DNA from: Sphingopyxis sp. BE259
Lineage (GTDB): Bacteria > Pseudomonadota > Alphaproteobacteria > Sphingomonadales > Sphingomonadaceae
Length of the DNA: 64,000 bases
NCBI RefSeq assembly: GCF_031457495.1
Contig: NZ_JAVDWM010000001.1
Span: 732,001-796,000 of the forward strand
Reading direction: 5' to 3'
A program made the translations under genes and the position numbers. Of this stretch, positions 24,835 through 33,384 are shown in pieces; positions within the stretch are counted from its first letter, which is position 1; each line of letters opens with the position of its first letter. A model generated the notes under the pieces. That model was not told the DNA's origin, did no database searches, and saw only the letters and a program-made list of their open reading frames with translations.

Positions 24835-25038
24835 CGGACGGCGGGGCCGCTGGGTTTTTTGACAGGCTCTGCTCAGGGCCGGTGGTCGCTTGCTGGAAGG
24901 GACATGGGGGAGGGCAAGATAAAAGCCGTGCCAGCTTCGGGCACTCCATGGTCGGTTTTCTGCGGGTTTGCGCGTATGGCTCTGCCGAAATCTGCCATAT
25001 CATCGCGTTGAACGCGCCGTTTTCTCCCAACTTTTCGT
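24835..25038. other. Non-coding stretch before the relaxase gene; candidate oriT region
   Basis: These 204 bases separate the tightly packed accessory genes from the relaxase. They contain GTGCC/GGCAC (24928-24944), TATGGC/GCCATA around 24975-24999 and CGCGTT/AACGCG with a one-base centre (25004-25016), plus several A/T runs unusual for this region. Origins of transfer often lie next to the relaxase gene and contain such repeats. No nick-site consensus was recognised, so the call is tentative. Confidence 0.3.
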
Positions 25039-26799
25039 ATGGCACCGCCCCCGATGCGCGGTGACGACCATGATTTCCGCATCAGGCCGGGACGGAGCCG
25101 CGATCGCGGGGCCGGGTCGGCAGGCAAGGGCAAGCGGCTCGCTACGCAGGTGCGCAAAGCAGCCTCGCGGTCGGGCTACACCCGCTCGCGGCCTGGCCGC
25201 GGCGCCGGCGGCGGAACCGGCACGCATGGACGGGGCCGGCGGGCCATGGCGGCGATGCGCCGCCAGCCCAGCGCCCGGCGCGTCACGGTCATGGCGCGCG
25301 TCGTCCGCCACCAAGGCGCGCGCTTTCGCGCCGCGCCGCTGGCGCGCCATATCTCCTATCTCGAGCGTGAAGGCGTGACCCGTGACGGCCGCGACGCGAG
25401 TATGTTCGATACAGGAGGCGACTCCGCCGATCGCGATGCGTTCGCCGCGCGCTGCGAGGACGACCGGCATCACTTCCGGCTGATCGTGAGCCCGGAGGAC
25501 GCCGCCGATCTCGGTGACCTTCGTTCCTTCACGCGCGACCTCATGACGGACATGGAACGCGATCTCCAGACCCGCCTCGACTGGGTAGCGGTCGACCACT
25601 GGAACACCGACAATCCGCATATCCATATCCTCGTGCGCGGCGTTGCCGACGACGGCGCCGATCTCGTCATCGACCGCGGCTATATCGCCGCGGGCATTCG
25701 CGGGCGGGCCGAAGCTCTTGCGACGCTCGAGCTCGGTCCGCGCAGCGAGATCGACATGCAGAGCGCGCTCGCGCGCGAAGTCGATGCCGAACGCTGGACG
25801 AGTCTCGACGTCCGGCTGCAAAGGCTCGCTGACGAAGCGGGAAGCCTTATCGATCTGCGGCCCGCGGCGGGCGAAAACCGGCACATGCACGGCCTGCTGG
25901 TCGGCCGCGCCGCTCGGCTCGAGCAGATGGGTCTCGCCGAGCGGCAGGGCGCCGGCTTGTGGTCGCTGGGGGCGGGCGCCGAGCAGGCGCTTCGCGAAGT
26001 CGCGGTGCGCGGCGATATCATCAAGACGATGCACCGTGCGCTGTCGCGCGGCGGGGGCCGCTTCGATCCCGCCTCGCTCGCGCTTCACGACGGTGCGCCC
26101 GAGACCTTGGTGGTGGGCCGGCTTGTCGAGCGCGGTCTTCATGACGAACTCACTGGCAGCGCCTATGCGATCGTCGACGGCGCCGACGGGCGAACCCATC
26201 ATATCCGCTTCGACGACATGGAGATGACCGGCGATGCCAGGCCGGGCGCGATCGTCGAGGTGCGCAATTGGGAGAATGGCAAGGGACGCGCGCAATTGTC
26301 GCTCGCGACGCGCTCGGACATCCCGCTGGCGTCGCAGGTCACCGCGCCCGGTGCGACCTGGCTCGACCGCCAACTCGTCGCCCGCGAACCCGTCGCGTGC
26401 GGCAACGGCTTCGGTCTCGAAATCTGCCAGGCGATGGAGGCGCGGACGCGCTATCTCGTCGAGCAGGGACTGGCATCGCGCGCAGGCGACCGGCTCACTC
26501 TCTCGTCGGGGCTCATCGATAAGCTCGCGTCGCGCGAACTCGAGGCCGCGACCACATCGATTGCCGAGCGGACCGGCCTTTTTCCCAAACCCTCGGCTGC
26601 CGGCGACTATGTGAGCGGAATCTACCGCGAGCGTGTGACGCTTGCGTCGGGGCGTTTCGCCATGATCGACGATGGGCTGGGGTTCCAGCTCGTGCCCTGG
26701 CGCCCCGCGCTCGACCGCCACCTCGGCCAGCATATCACCGGCACCATGTCCCCTGGCGGCTCGGTCGACTGGGCGCTGGGTCGGGGCATCGGCATCTAG
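25039..26799 (+). CDS. Relaxase (VirD2-type, DUF3363 family)
   Basis: The 586-residue protein has a basic, Arg/Gly-rich N-terminus (residues ~10-85). The MOB-type relaxase core follows: HHFRLIVSPEDA, then DWVAVDHWNTDNPHIHILVRG with the HIH metal-binding motif near residue 195. DUF3363 occupies most of the rest. It would nick at oriT, stay bound to the strand and pilot it to the coupling protein TraG, encoded 14 bases downstream. ATG 25054 (MRGDDHDF) is an equally good start. The relaxase Tyr cannot be assigned with certainty by eye. Confidence 0.87.
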   Translation: MAPPPMRGDDHDFRIRPGRSRDRGAGSAGKGKRLATQVRKAASRSGYTRSRPGRGAGGGTGTHGRGRRAMAAMRRQPSARRVTVMARVVRHQGARFRAAPLARHISYLEREGVTRDGRDASMFDTGGDSADRDAFAARCEDDRHHFRLIVSPEDAADLGDLRSFTRDLMTDMERDLQTRLDWVAVDHWNTDNPHIHILVRGVADDGADLVIDRGYIAAGIRGRAEALATLELGPRSEIDMQSALAREVDAERWTSLDVRLQRLADEAGSLIDLRPAAGENRHMHGLLVGRAARLEQMGLAERQGAGLWSLGAGAEQALREVAVRGDIIKTMHRALSRGGGRFDPASLALHDGAPETLVVGRLVERGLHDELTGSAYAIVDGADGRTHHIRFDDMEMTGDARPGAIVEVRNWENGKGRAQLSLATRSDIPLASQVTAPGATWLDRQLVAREPVACGNGFGLEICQAMEARTRYLVEQGLASRAGDRLTLSSGLIDKLASRELEAATTSIAERTGLFPKPSAAGDYVSGIYRERVTLASGRFAMIDDGLGFQLVPWRPALDRHLGQHITGTMSPGGSVDWALGRGIGI

Positions 26800-26813
26800 A
26801 AAGGCACGCTGCA

Positions 26814-28826
26814 ATGAACGACAAAATCCTCTGGGGCCAGATTGCCGCGGTCGGTTCGATTGCGATTTTCGCGGTCTGGGCAGCGACGCAGTGGACCGCC
26901 GCCGCGCTCGGATTTCAGCCGGCGCTGGGCGCGCCCTGGTTCCGCCTCGGTGATTATCCGGTCTATCCGCCGCCCGCCTTCTTCTGGTGGTGGTTCGTCT
27001 ATGACGCTTACGCGCCGCCGATCTTCTACCGCGGCGCCATGATCGCGGCGTCGGGCGGCTTCGCCTCGATCATCGTCGCGATCGCCATGTCGGTGTGGCG
27101 CGCCCGCGAGCGGCAGCGCGCTGAGACCTATGGTTCGGCGCGTTGGGCCGAGGCGGGCGATATCCGGCGCGCCGGCATGCTCGGCGAGGCCGGGGTCATC
27201 TTGGGGCGGTTTGGCCGAAGCTATCTTCGCCATGACGGCGCCGAACATATCCTCTGCTTCGCGCCGACACGATCGGGCAAGGGCGTCGGCCTCGTCGTGC
27301 CGACGCTTCTCACCTGGCCGGGCAGCTGCATTGTGCACGATATCAAGGGCGAAAATTGGCAGCTGACATCGGGGTTCCGGGCCCAGCATGGGCGCGTCCT
27401 GCTCTTCGATCCCACCAACATCGCATCGGCGGCCTACAATCCGCTCCTCGAAGTGCGGCGCGGAGCATGGGAAGTGCGCGACGTGCAGAATGTCGCCGAC
27501 GTGCTTGTCGACCCGGAAGGGAGCCTCGAGAAGCGCAATCATTGGGAGAAAACGAGCCACTCGCTGCTCGTCGGCGCGATCCTGCATGTCCTTTATGCCG
27601 AGGAGGACAAGTCGCTTGCCGGTGTCGCGGCCTTTTTGTCCGATCCGCGGCGCGGCATCGCCTCGACTCTGCGCATCATGCAGACCACCGCGCATCTCGG
27701 GGAAGCGGGGGTCCATCCCGTCGTCGCCGCGGCCGCGCAGGATCTGCTCAACAAGTCCGCCAATGAGCGGTCGGGGGTGCTTTCGACCGCCATGTCCTTT
27801 CTCGGACTTTACCGCGATCCGGTCATCGCGGCGGTCACGCGCCGCTCGGACTGGCGCATCGCCGACCTTGTCGCGGGGGAGACGCCGACCTCGCTCTATC
27901 TCGTCGTGCCGCCCGGCGACATCAGCCGCACCAAGCCGCTTATTCGCCTGATCCTCAACCAGATCGGGCGGCGCCTCACCGAGGAGCTCAATCCGCGTGC
28001 GCGTTCGCAGCGCCTTCTCCTCATGCTCGACGAATTTCCGGCGTTGGGGCGCCTCGATTTCTTCGAGAGCGCGCTGGCGTTCATGGCGGGCTACGGGATC
28101 AAGGCGTTCCTGATCGCCCAGTCCTTGAACCAGATCGAAAAGGCCTATGGCCAGAACAACGCCATCCTCGACAATTGTCATGTCCGCGTGAGTTTCGCGA
28201 CAAACGACGAGCGGACGGCCAAGCGCATCTCGGACGCGCTCGGCACGGCCACCGAAATGCGCGCGATGAAAAATTATGCCGGACACCGGCTCTCGCCCTG
28301 GCTTGGCCATCTGATGGTCTCGCGGACCGAGACCGCCCGCGCGCTGCTGACGCCTGGCGAGGTCATGCAGCTTCCGCCTGATCAGGAAATCGTCATGGTG
28401 GCGGGCGTCGCCCCGATCAGGGCGAGCAAGGCGCGATACTATACCGATCCACGGTTCATGGCACGGATCCTGCCGCCGCCCGTGCCGCCAGACGTCGCCG
28501 AATGTCGTTCAAACGACTGGAGCGCCTTAGCCCGACCTGCAGTTCTGCCAACAGAGACGATTGAAAACGCGATGCACGATGAAACCGTCCAGAAGGCCGA
28601 GGATGAAGAGGAAGGCACAGAGGCTAATAGCGGCATCCGGCAGGTGCCGGCGATTCCCGACCACGAGAATATCGCCCCCGCGCCGCGTCCGGTTGCCAGC
28701 GAATTCGATTTTGCAACAAACGAGCAGGAGGAAGACCCTGCCCGCGATAGGCAGGCCGTCGACCGGGCGATGCGCCGCGGTGCGCGCCTGGCTTCGCAGG
28801 ATCCGGACGACGGAATCGAACTATGA
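26814..28826 (+). CDS. traG: Type IV coupling protein TraG/VirD4
   Basis: The 670-residue protein has two N-terminal membrane segments (~10-35 and ~70-95). The P-loop APTRSGKGVG is at ~150-159, Walker B LLLMLDEFPALG near residue 405, and the conserved KTSHSLLVGAILHVLY and QIEKAYGQNNAILDNCHVRV blocks follow. It is an inner-membrane hexameric ATPase that brings the relaxosome to the mating channel. The last ~80 residues are acidic and probably unstructured. It overlaps the RHH gene by four bases. Confidence 0.92.
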   Translation: MNDKILWGQIAAVGSIAIFAVWAATQWTAAALGFQPALGAPWFRLGDYPVYPPPAFFWWWFVYDAYAPPIFYRGAMIAASGGFASIIVAIAMSVWRARERQRAETYGSARWAEAGDIRRAGMLGEAGVILGRFGRSYLRHDGAEHILCFAPTRSGKGVGLVVPTLLTWPGSCIVHDIKGENWQLTSGFRAQHGRVLLFDPTNIASAAYNPLLEVRRGAWEVRDVQNVADVLVDPEGSLEKRNHWEKTSHSLLVGAILHVLYAEEDKSLAGVAAFLSDPRRGIASTLRIMQTTAHLGEAGVHPVVAAAAQDLLNKSANERSGVLSTAMSFLGLYRDPVIAAVTRRSDWRIADLVAGETPTSLYLVVPPGDISRTKPLIRLILNQIGRRLTEELNPRARSQRLLLMLDEFPALGRLDFFESALAFMAGYGIKAFLIAQSLNQIEKAYGQNNAILDNCHVRVSFATNDERTAKRISDALGTATEMRAMKNYAGHRLSPWLGHLMVSRTETARALLTPGEVMQLPPDQEIVMVAGVAPIRASKARYYTDPRFMARILPPPVPPDVAECRSNDWSALARPAVLPTETIENAMHDETVQKAEDEEEGTEANSGIRQVPAIPDHENIAPAPRPVASEFDFATNEQEEDPARDRQAVDRAMRRGARLASQDPDDGIEL

Positions 28827-29260
28827 GGAAGTCGTCGGTCAAGCGGACCTTCCGGATCGATAGCGTGTTGGCGCGCCAGCTCGACGAACGCGCTAGCAGC
28901 CGCCGCATCACGCGCACCGACATCGTCGAAGCAGCGCTCGCATCTTTGCTGACCCCCGATCATGAGGAGCGGCTCGAAGCGGTGCTGACACGGCGGCTCG
29001 ACAGGCTCTCGCGGCAGCTCGACCGGCTCGAATGGCATGTGGAATTGTCGAACGAAACCCTCGCGCTGTTCGTTCGCTCCTGGCTGATCAACAATTCGCC
29101 GCTTCCCGATACCGCGCTTCGCGCCGCGCAGGTGACCGGCAAGAAACGATGGGAGGCCTTTGTCGATTCGCTGAGCCGCCGCATGGAGCTCGGCCCGAAG
29201 CTTGGTGACGAATTGTCCCGCGACGTGGACGGCGATCATTCGTCGCCCGCCGCGAAATAG
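28823..29260 (+). CDS. CopG/RHH-type regulator downstream of traG
   Basis: The 145-residue protein starts in ATGA with traG. Its N-terminus is ribbon-helix-helix-like: a KRTFRIDSVLARQLDERA strand-helix, then RITRTDIVEAALASLL. A helical region with a possible coiled coil (residues ~50-85, RLDRLSRQLDRLE) follows. Such proteins commonly follow traG in Trb-type ICEs, possibly as regulators or oriT-binding accessory proteins. Its 3' end overlaps the convergent RadC-like gene by 25 bases. Confidence 0.8.
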   Translation: MRKSSVKRTFRIDSVLARQLDERASSRRITRTDIVEAALASLLTPDHEERLEAVLTRRLDRLSRQLDRLEWHVELSNETLALFVRSWLINNSPLPDTALRAAQVTGKKRWEAFVDSLSRRMELGPKLGDELSRDVDGDHSSPAAK

Positions 29261-30225
29261 GCCAGGAGGCGATGTGCGAGATCGGGCGTCAGCCGGATGA
29301 AATTGCGTCGTCCGTCGTAGCGGTCCGCTTCGCGTGTCACTAGGTCCGCGTCGCAAAGGCGCTGCAGCAATCTCAGGGCACTGCTCATCGGGAGTCCCGA
29401 CGCAATGCAAAGCGAGCTGGTCGACACCGATTTGGCCGCGGCCTCGTGGATGAAAAGATCGATGAGCATGTCCCAGGCCGGTTCGCCGAACAGATCGTCG
29501 GCGCCGACAAGCTGGCGGCGCAGCAAGCGCCGCCGCGATACGCGCTGCGCGTTGGCGAGCGCCAAGCCGACATCGGGGGCGCTCCGCCAATCGGCATTCC
29601 TGTCGCGAAGTACCGTGGTGGGTGAGGACGTGAAGCTGGAAGGTGCGCGGCCTCGGATAATCGTGTGATGCCCCCGGAGCGCGACAACGATATGTTCCAG
29701 CACCTCGACATCGAGCGTCTGCCCGATCGTGGCTAGGCGCTCGGTAGCCTCGATATCGCGCCGACTCGGCGTTGGATCGCCGCTCGGATGGTTGTGGACG
29801 AGAATGATCGCGGCGGCGTCGAGCTCGATCGCCCGCCGAAATATGGTGCGGGGATAGATTGCGAGATGCCCCAATGTTCCGCGCTGCAATTGCTCATCGG
29901 CGATCAGGCGGTGCGACGGGTCGAGGAACAGCACGCGCAGCGCCTCGTCGGGAAGCGCGCCCATCGACGCGGTGAGATAGCGGAGCAGTTTTGGATTTTC
30001 GGGATCGATGCCGCGACCGCTTACCTCTTCGCGCATGGCCTCCAGTGATACGCGGCGCGCGGCAACGATCATTGCGCCGACCGGACTGTCCTTGCCGAGC
30101 GTTCGTGCCAGCGCTTCGGGTGACTGCGCGAAGAGGCGCGCGAGTGTCCGATGCTCGGCAAGCAAGCGCTCGGCTAGGGGCTCGCAATGTTCGGGATCGA
30201 TGGCGGCGACGAGATTTGCCAGCAT
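29236..30225 (-). CDS. RadC/JAB-domain protein with a C-terminal winged-helix
   Basis: From ATG 30225 the product has 329 residues; upstream residues in the same frame are compositional extension and clash with the membrane protein gene. Residues ~1-75 are a helix-hairpin-like region. A RadC-type JAB domain follows: LFLDPSHRLIADEQL, then HNHPSGDPTPSRRDIEAT, with the HxHP..S..D metal motif complete. The last ~110 residues look like a MarR-type winged helix (SSLCIASGLPMSSALRLLQRL, then READRYDGRRNFIRLTP). RadC-like proteins are common on mobile elements with unknown role; the added DNA-binding domain suggests regulation or DNA targeting. It starts inside the end of the preceding gene (52-base overlap). 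Confidence 0.75.
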   Translation of the reverse strand: MLANLVAAIDPEHCEPLAERLLAEHRTLARLFAQSPEALARTLGKDSPVGAMIVAARRVSLEAMREEVSGRGIDPENPKLLRYLTASMGALPDEALRVLFLDPSHRLIADEQLQRGTLGHLAIYPRTIFRRAIELDAAAIILVHNHPSGDPTPSRRDIEATERLATIGQTLDVEVLEHIVVALRGHHTIIRGRAPSSFTSSPTTVLRDRNADWRSAPDVGLALANAQRVSRRRLLRRQLVGADDLFGEPAWDMLIDLFIHEAAAKSVSTSSLCIASGLPMSSALRLLQRLCDADLVTREADRYDGRRNFIRLTPDLAHRLLAYFAAGDE

Positions 30226-30647
30226 GGCTCGCTGTCGCCGCGCGCCAGCCGACGCTGGTGACGCCAGGTTGCGAGGATGAGGATTGCCGGCACCGGCCAC
30301 GACGTCGCCACTTGCATTGCGAGATACGCCGCCGGATGAAGCGCCACGTCGAGGATGCGGCTCGTGTGGGCGAGCAGCGGGACCAAGTGCAAAACGGCGA
30401 TGCACATGGGCCAGAAGCGATGCGCAAACAGCGCGAGCGTGACGGTGGATGCGGCTCCAAACAAGTCGATCGCGAGATGGCCGGTGTCGAGCGATGCAAA
30501 AGTCGGCGGAACGAACAAGTGGAGCAATTGGTCCAAGCCCACCATCGTCACCGCGATCGCCGCCATCGACCGTTCCGGCCCGCCGCCCTTCCAGGCGGCA
30601 TAGCCGACAGCAACAGCCAAGAAAGCGAGAAACAAGGCAATGCGCAC
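30174..30647 (-). CDS. Integral membrane protein, unknown function
   Basis: The 157-residue protein has about four to five membrane segments (residues ~2-20, ~28-48, ~58-78, ~82-102, ~108-128), with conserved-looking FASLDTGHLAIDL and LLAHTSRILDV between. It resembles small membrane proteins seen in sphingomonad genomes; no function is known. Its last 17 codons overlap the RadC-like gene start, so the two are probably coupled. It belongs to the leftward block that splits the transfer genes. Confidence 0.7.
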   Translation of the reverse strand: MRIALFLAFLAVAVGYAAWKGGGPERSMAAIAVTMVGLDQLLHLFVPPTFASLDTGHLAIDLFGAASTVTLALFAHRFWPMCIAVLHLVPLLAHTSRILDVALHPAAYLAMQVATSWPVPAILILATWRHQRRLARGDSEPCWQISSPPSIPNIASP

Positions 30648-30688
30648 GCCCCGAAACTTTCACGGCTGTCGCTCCCGGTCAACCGGAG

Positions 30689-31021
30689 TCAGGCCGCCGC
30701 AGCCTGCGCGCCCGTACCTGCCTCTGCAATCGACGGGCATTCATGAAGGTCATAGCCCGCGGTTTCGCGCCCGATGTCGGCAAGCTCGCCATGGACCCGC
30801 AGAATATCGCCGCTGACATCGACTAGCGCCATTTGCGCCTTCATCAATCGGCGGATCGTCGCCTGGCCCTTCGTCGCCGGCACCCCGTTCGTATCGCGCC
30901 GCGCGGTAACGACGCTCGTCATCAGCGAAGACACCGCGATGAGCGCATCGTCGATCCTGACTTCGGCGGCCGGGACGTCGCGGATCAGACGGGCTGCCGT
31001 GATGGTGATTTCCTTGGACAT
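30689..31021 (-). CDS. Conserved 110-aa protein, unknown function
   Basis: The protein is helical and soluble (LIRDVPAAEVRIDDALIAVSSLMTSV, then KGQATIRRLMKAQMALVDVSGDILRVHGEL). It has the look of a small dimeric or adaptor protein and similar proteins accompany the neighbouring genes in related bacteria. The ribosome-binding site GAGGAGA lies before the start. The C-terminal Ala-rich tail is low complexity. Confidence 0.65.
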   Translation of the reverse strand: MSKEITITAARLIRDVPAAEVRIDDALIAVSSLMTSVVTARRDTNGVPATKGQATIRRLMKAQMALVDVSGDILRVHGELADIGRETAGYDLHECPSIAEAGTGAQAAAA

Positions 31022-31080
31022 GACTTCTCCTCTGCCGAAAGCATCGCTCCGACTTATTGGTGGTGGACAGGATGAAAGGA

Positions 31081-31596
31081 TCAGCCGGAGATCAGCCGTG
31101 TCAGCGTTTCACCGATCGTCACCCCCGCCAGCATCAGCAGGATCAATCCGGCAAACATCGCCGCCATGATCCAGACTTTGCTCGAACGCGAGTGATCGCG
31201 CCTCCAGAGACCCTTGAACGGCGGGTCGATCGCAATGGGATGCTTGGTGAACGATGCATGATCGTTCAGCGCCAATGCGACCGGCTCTCCGTCCGGGAAA
31301 TCGGATGGCACCAGTTCGGGGCGCGGCGGTAGTATGACCGGATCACATGGTATCCGATCATAGGTCGACCGGAGCCGTGCGTAGAGGATCGCCGTCTCAT
31401 CGCGATTGGCCGCGCCGAGGACATCGCGCGCGGTCGTGAGCCGCAAATCAACGGCCTGCTTGGATATATTGAGCTGCCGCGCAATCTGCTTCGACGTTTG
31501 CCGCTCAACCAGCAAATCGAGACAAGCACGCTGCTTGTCGGTCAGACGCGCCCAGCGCGCCGCCTCGTCGGATGGGTGCGACCCCGAATCACTCAT
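31081..31596 (-). CDS. LuxR-type HTH protein with a C-terminal membrane anchor
   Basis: The 171-residue protein begins with a LuxR/GerE-like helix-turn-helix (RLTDKQRACLDLLVERQTSK, then QIARQLNISKQAVDLRL). A central acidic/Pro-rich linker and one membrane segment near residues 142-165 (IMAAMFAGLILLMLAGV) follow. A DNA-binding domain tethered to the inner membrane would let envelope events control transcription. It heads the leftward block, divergent from trbB with 218 bases between, so it is a candidate regulator of the trb operon; that is inference from position. Confidence 0.75.
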   Translation of the reverse strand: MSDSGSHPSDEAARWARLTDKQRACLDLLVERQTSKQIARQLNISKQAVDLRLTTARDVLGAANRDETAILYARLRSTYDRIPCDPVILPPRPELVPSDFPDGEPVALALNDHASFTKHPIAIDPPFKGLWRRDHSRSSKVWIMAAMFAGLILLMLAGVTIGETLTRLISG

Positions 31597-31814
31597 CCTG
31601 ACACTGTTGTCAAAAATGCGCCGAGCACAAGCTACGCGGTCCGATTCGCGGTTGCTTGCCCGATGTAACCTGCTCGCCGCCTACGCCACGCCCTGTCTTT
31701 CTATCCCATTGTACGACGACACGAAAAGCTTGTTGAACTGCCGGCTTTTCTGCGTCTCTTACTCGTCCCCGTCGAGCCGGGCACGTCCGCCCGGCCCTGA
31801 AAACGGGGTTCCCG
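31597..31814. promoter_or_regulatory. Divergent intergenic region between the LuxR-type gene and trbB
   Basis: These 218 bases must hold the promoter of the trb operon, because the preceding block is on the opposite strand. They are less GC-rich than the flanks. No consensus promoter was pinned down by eye. Confidence 0.4.
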
Positions 31815-32795
31815 ATGGGCACAGAACCGAACCGGCTGGAGGCACGCCATCGCAGCGCGCGCATGCTGCGCACGGCGCTCGGCGACGCGATCGCCGAATG
31901 GCTCGCCGATCCCCAGATCATCGAAATCATGCTCAATCCCGACGGGCGGCTGTGGGTCGATCGGCTGGGCGAGGGCATTGCGGACAGCGGCCAGACGCTG
32001 ATGCCTGCCGACGGCGAGCGCATCATCCGGCTCGTCGCCCATCATGTCGGCGCCGAAGTCCATGCCGCCGCCCCGCGCGTCTCGGCCGAACTGCCCGAGG
32101 GCGGAGAGCGCTTCGAGGGGCTGCTGCCGCCGGTCGTGACGGCGCCGACCTTCGCCATCCGAAAACCCGCGATCGCGGTCTTCTCGCTCGACGACTATGT
32201 GGCGGCGAGCATCATGCTTGCCGGCGAGGCGGAGGTGCTGCGCGCCGCTGTGCGCGATCGCCTCAATGTCCTCGTCGCGGGCGGCACCGGAACCGGCAAG
32301 ACGACGCTCACCAATGCGCTGCTTGCTGAAATTGCGGGAAGCAGTGATCGCATCGTCCTGATCGAAGACACGCGCGAGCTGCAATGCGCCGCCCCCAATC
32401 TCGTCGCGATGCGCACCAAGGACGGGGTCGCTTCGCTCTCCGATCTTGTCCGGTCTTCCTTGCGGCTGCGCCCCGACCGCATCCCGATCGGCGAAGTGCG
32501 CGGCGCCGAGGCGCTCGATCTGCTCAAGGCCTGGGGCACCGGCCATCCGGGCGGAGTCGGCACGATCCACGCGGGCAGCGCGCTCGGCGCGCTCCGCCGC
32601 ATGGAGCAGTTGATCCAGGAAGCGGTGGTCACCGTCCCGCGCGCCTTGCTCGCCGAGACGATCGATCTCGTCGCCGTGCTCGTCCGCGACGGCACCGGCC
32701 GCCGCCTGTCCGAATTGACGCGCGTCGACGGGCTCGACCCGGCGACCGGCGAATATCGCCTCATTCCCTCTGTTCCCGCAGGAGACCTGTCATGA
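31815..32795 (+). CDS. trbB: TrbB, VirB11-type transfer ATPase
   Basis: The 326-residue protein has an N-terminal domain ([15 protein letters not shown]) and the ATPase core: Walker A GGTGTGKT at 156-163, the Asp box IEDTRELQC, the [22 protein letters not shown]alker B/His region near 235-256, and a C-terminal helical part. It is a cytoplasmic hexameric ATPase that powers pilus assembly and DNA transfer. It opens the trb operon and overlaps trbC (ATGA). Confidence 0.93.
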   Translation: MGTEPNRLEARHRSARMLRTALGDAIAEWLADPQIIEIMLNPDGRLWVDRLGEGIADSGQTLMPADGERIIRLVAHHVGAEVHAAAPRVSAELPEGGERFEGLLPPVVTAPTFAIRKPAIAVFSLDDYVAASIMLAGEAEVLRAAVRDRLNVLVAGGTGTGKTTLTNALLAEIAGSSDRIVLIEDTRELQCAAPNLVAMRTKDGVASLSDLVRSSLRLRPDRIPIGEVRGAEALDLLKAWGTGHPGGVGTIHAGSALGALRRMEQLIQEAVVTVPRALLAETIDLVAVLVRDGTGRRLSELTRVDGLDPATGEYRLIPSVPAGDLS

Positions 32796-33115
32796 AATTT
32801 GCCCGTTCCGATCGCGCGATGTGGAGCGCTGCTGCGTTTGGCATTGCCTTGGTTTTGTCGGCGCCGGCTCATGCGGGCGGCTCGTCGATGCCCTGGGAGG
32901 CGCCGCTCCAGTCGATCCTTGAGAGCATCGAAGGGCCGGTCGCCAAGATCGTCGCAGTGATCATCATCATCGTGACCGGCCTCAGCCTTGCTTTCGGCGA
33001 CACATCGGGCGGCTTTCGCCGGCTCGTGCAGATCGTGTTCGGCCTGTCGATCGCCTTTGCAGCGTCGAGCTTCTTCCTGTCCTTCTTCTCCTTCGGCGGC
33101 GGGGCGCTGGTCTGA
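32792..33115 (+). CDS. trbC: TrbC, VirB2-type conjugative pilin
   Basis: The 107-residue preprotein has a signal peptide ending near residue 28 (APAHAGGSSMPWE) and two hydrophobic helices (~48-68 and ~80-100) joined by a short polar loop, the pilin hairpin. It would be processed by TraF. It overlaps both neighbours by a few bases (ATGA with trbB; TGATG with trbD). Confidence 0.9.
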   Translation: MKFARSDRAMWSAAAFGIALVLSAPAHAGGSSMPWEAPLQSILESIEGPVAKIVAVIIIIVTGLSLAFGDTSGGFRRLVQIVFGLSIAFAASSFFLSFFSFGGGALV

Positions 33116-33384
33116 TGGGCCGGGACGGCGAGGTGCCGGGTTTCTTCGCGCCGGTGCATCGCGCGCTCGCCGAGCCGATCCTGCTCGGCGGCGCGCCGCG
33201 CAGCCTCGCGATCGTCAACGGCACGCTCGCCGGCGCGATCGGCCTTGGCCTCCGGCTCTGGCTCGCCGGTCTCGCCATCTGGGCGATCGGGCATGCCCTC
33301 TCGGTCTGGGCTGCGCGCCACGACCCGCAATTCGTCGACGTCGCCCGGCGTCACCTCAAATATCCCGTCTGGATGCAGCCATGA
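33115..33384 (+). CDS. trbD: TrbD, VirB3-type membrane protein
   Basis: The 89-residue protein carries GFFAPVHRALAEPILLGGAPRS, the VirB3-like entry, a double hydrophobic segment (~32-60) and the final RHLKYPVWMQP. It is an inner-membrane component that assembles with TrbE. It overlaps trbE (ATGA). Confidence 0.9.
   Translation: MGRDGEVPGFFAPVHRALAEPILLGGAPRSLAIVNGTLAGAIGLGLRLWLAGLAIWAIGHALSVWAARHDPQFVDVARRHLKYPVWMQP

Noticed and set aside
25000..26814. 604-residue open frame on the minus strand
   Set aside because: Antisense shadow of the relaxase gene, with no domain or ribosome-binding site.
26796..28310. 504-residue open frame on the minus strand
   Set aside because: Antisense shadow of traG.
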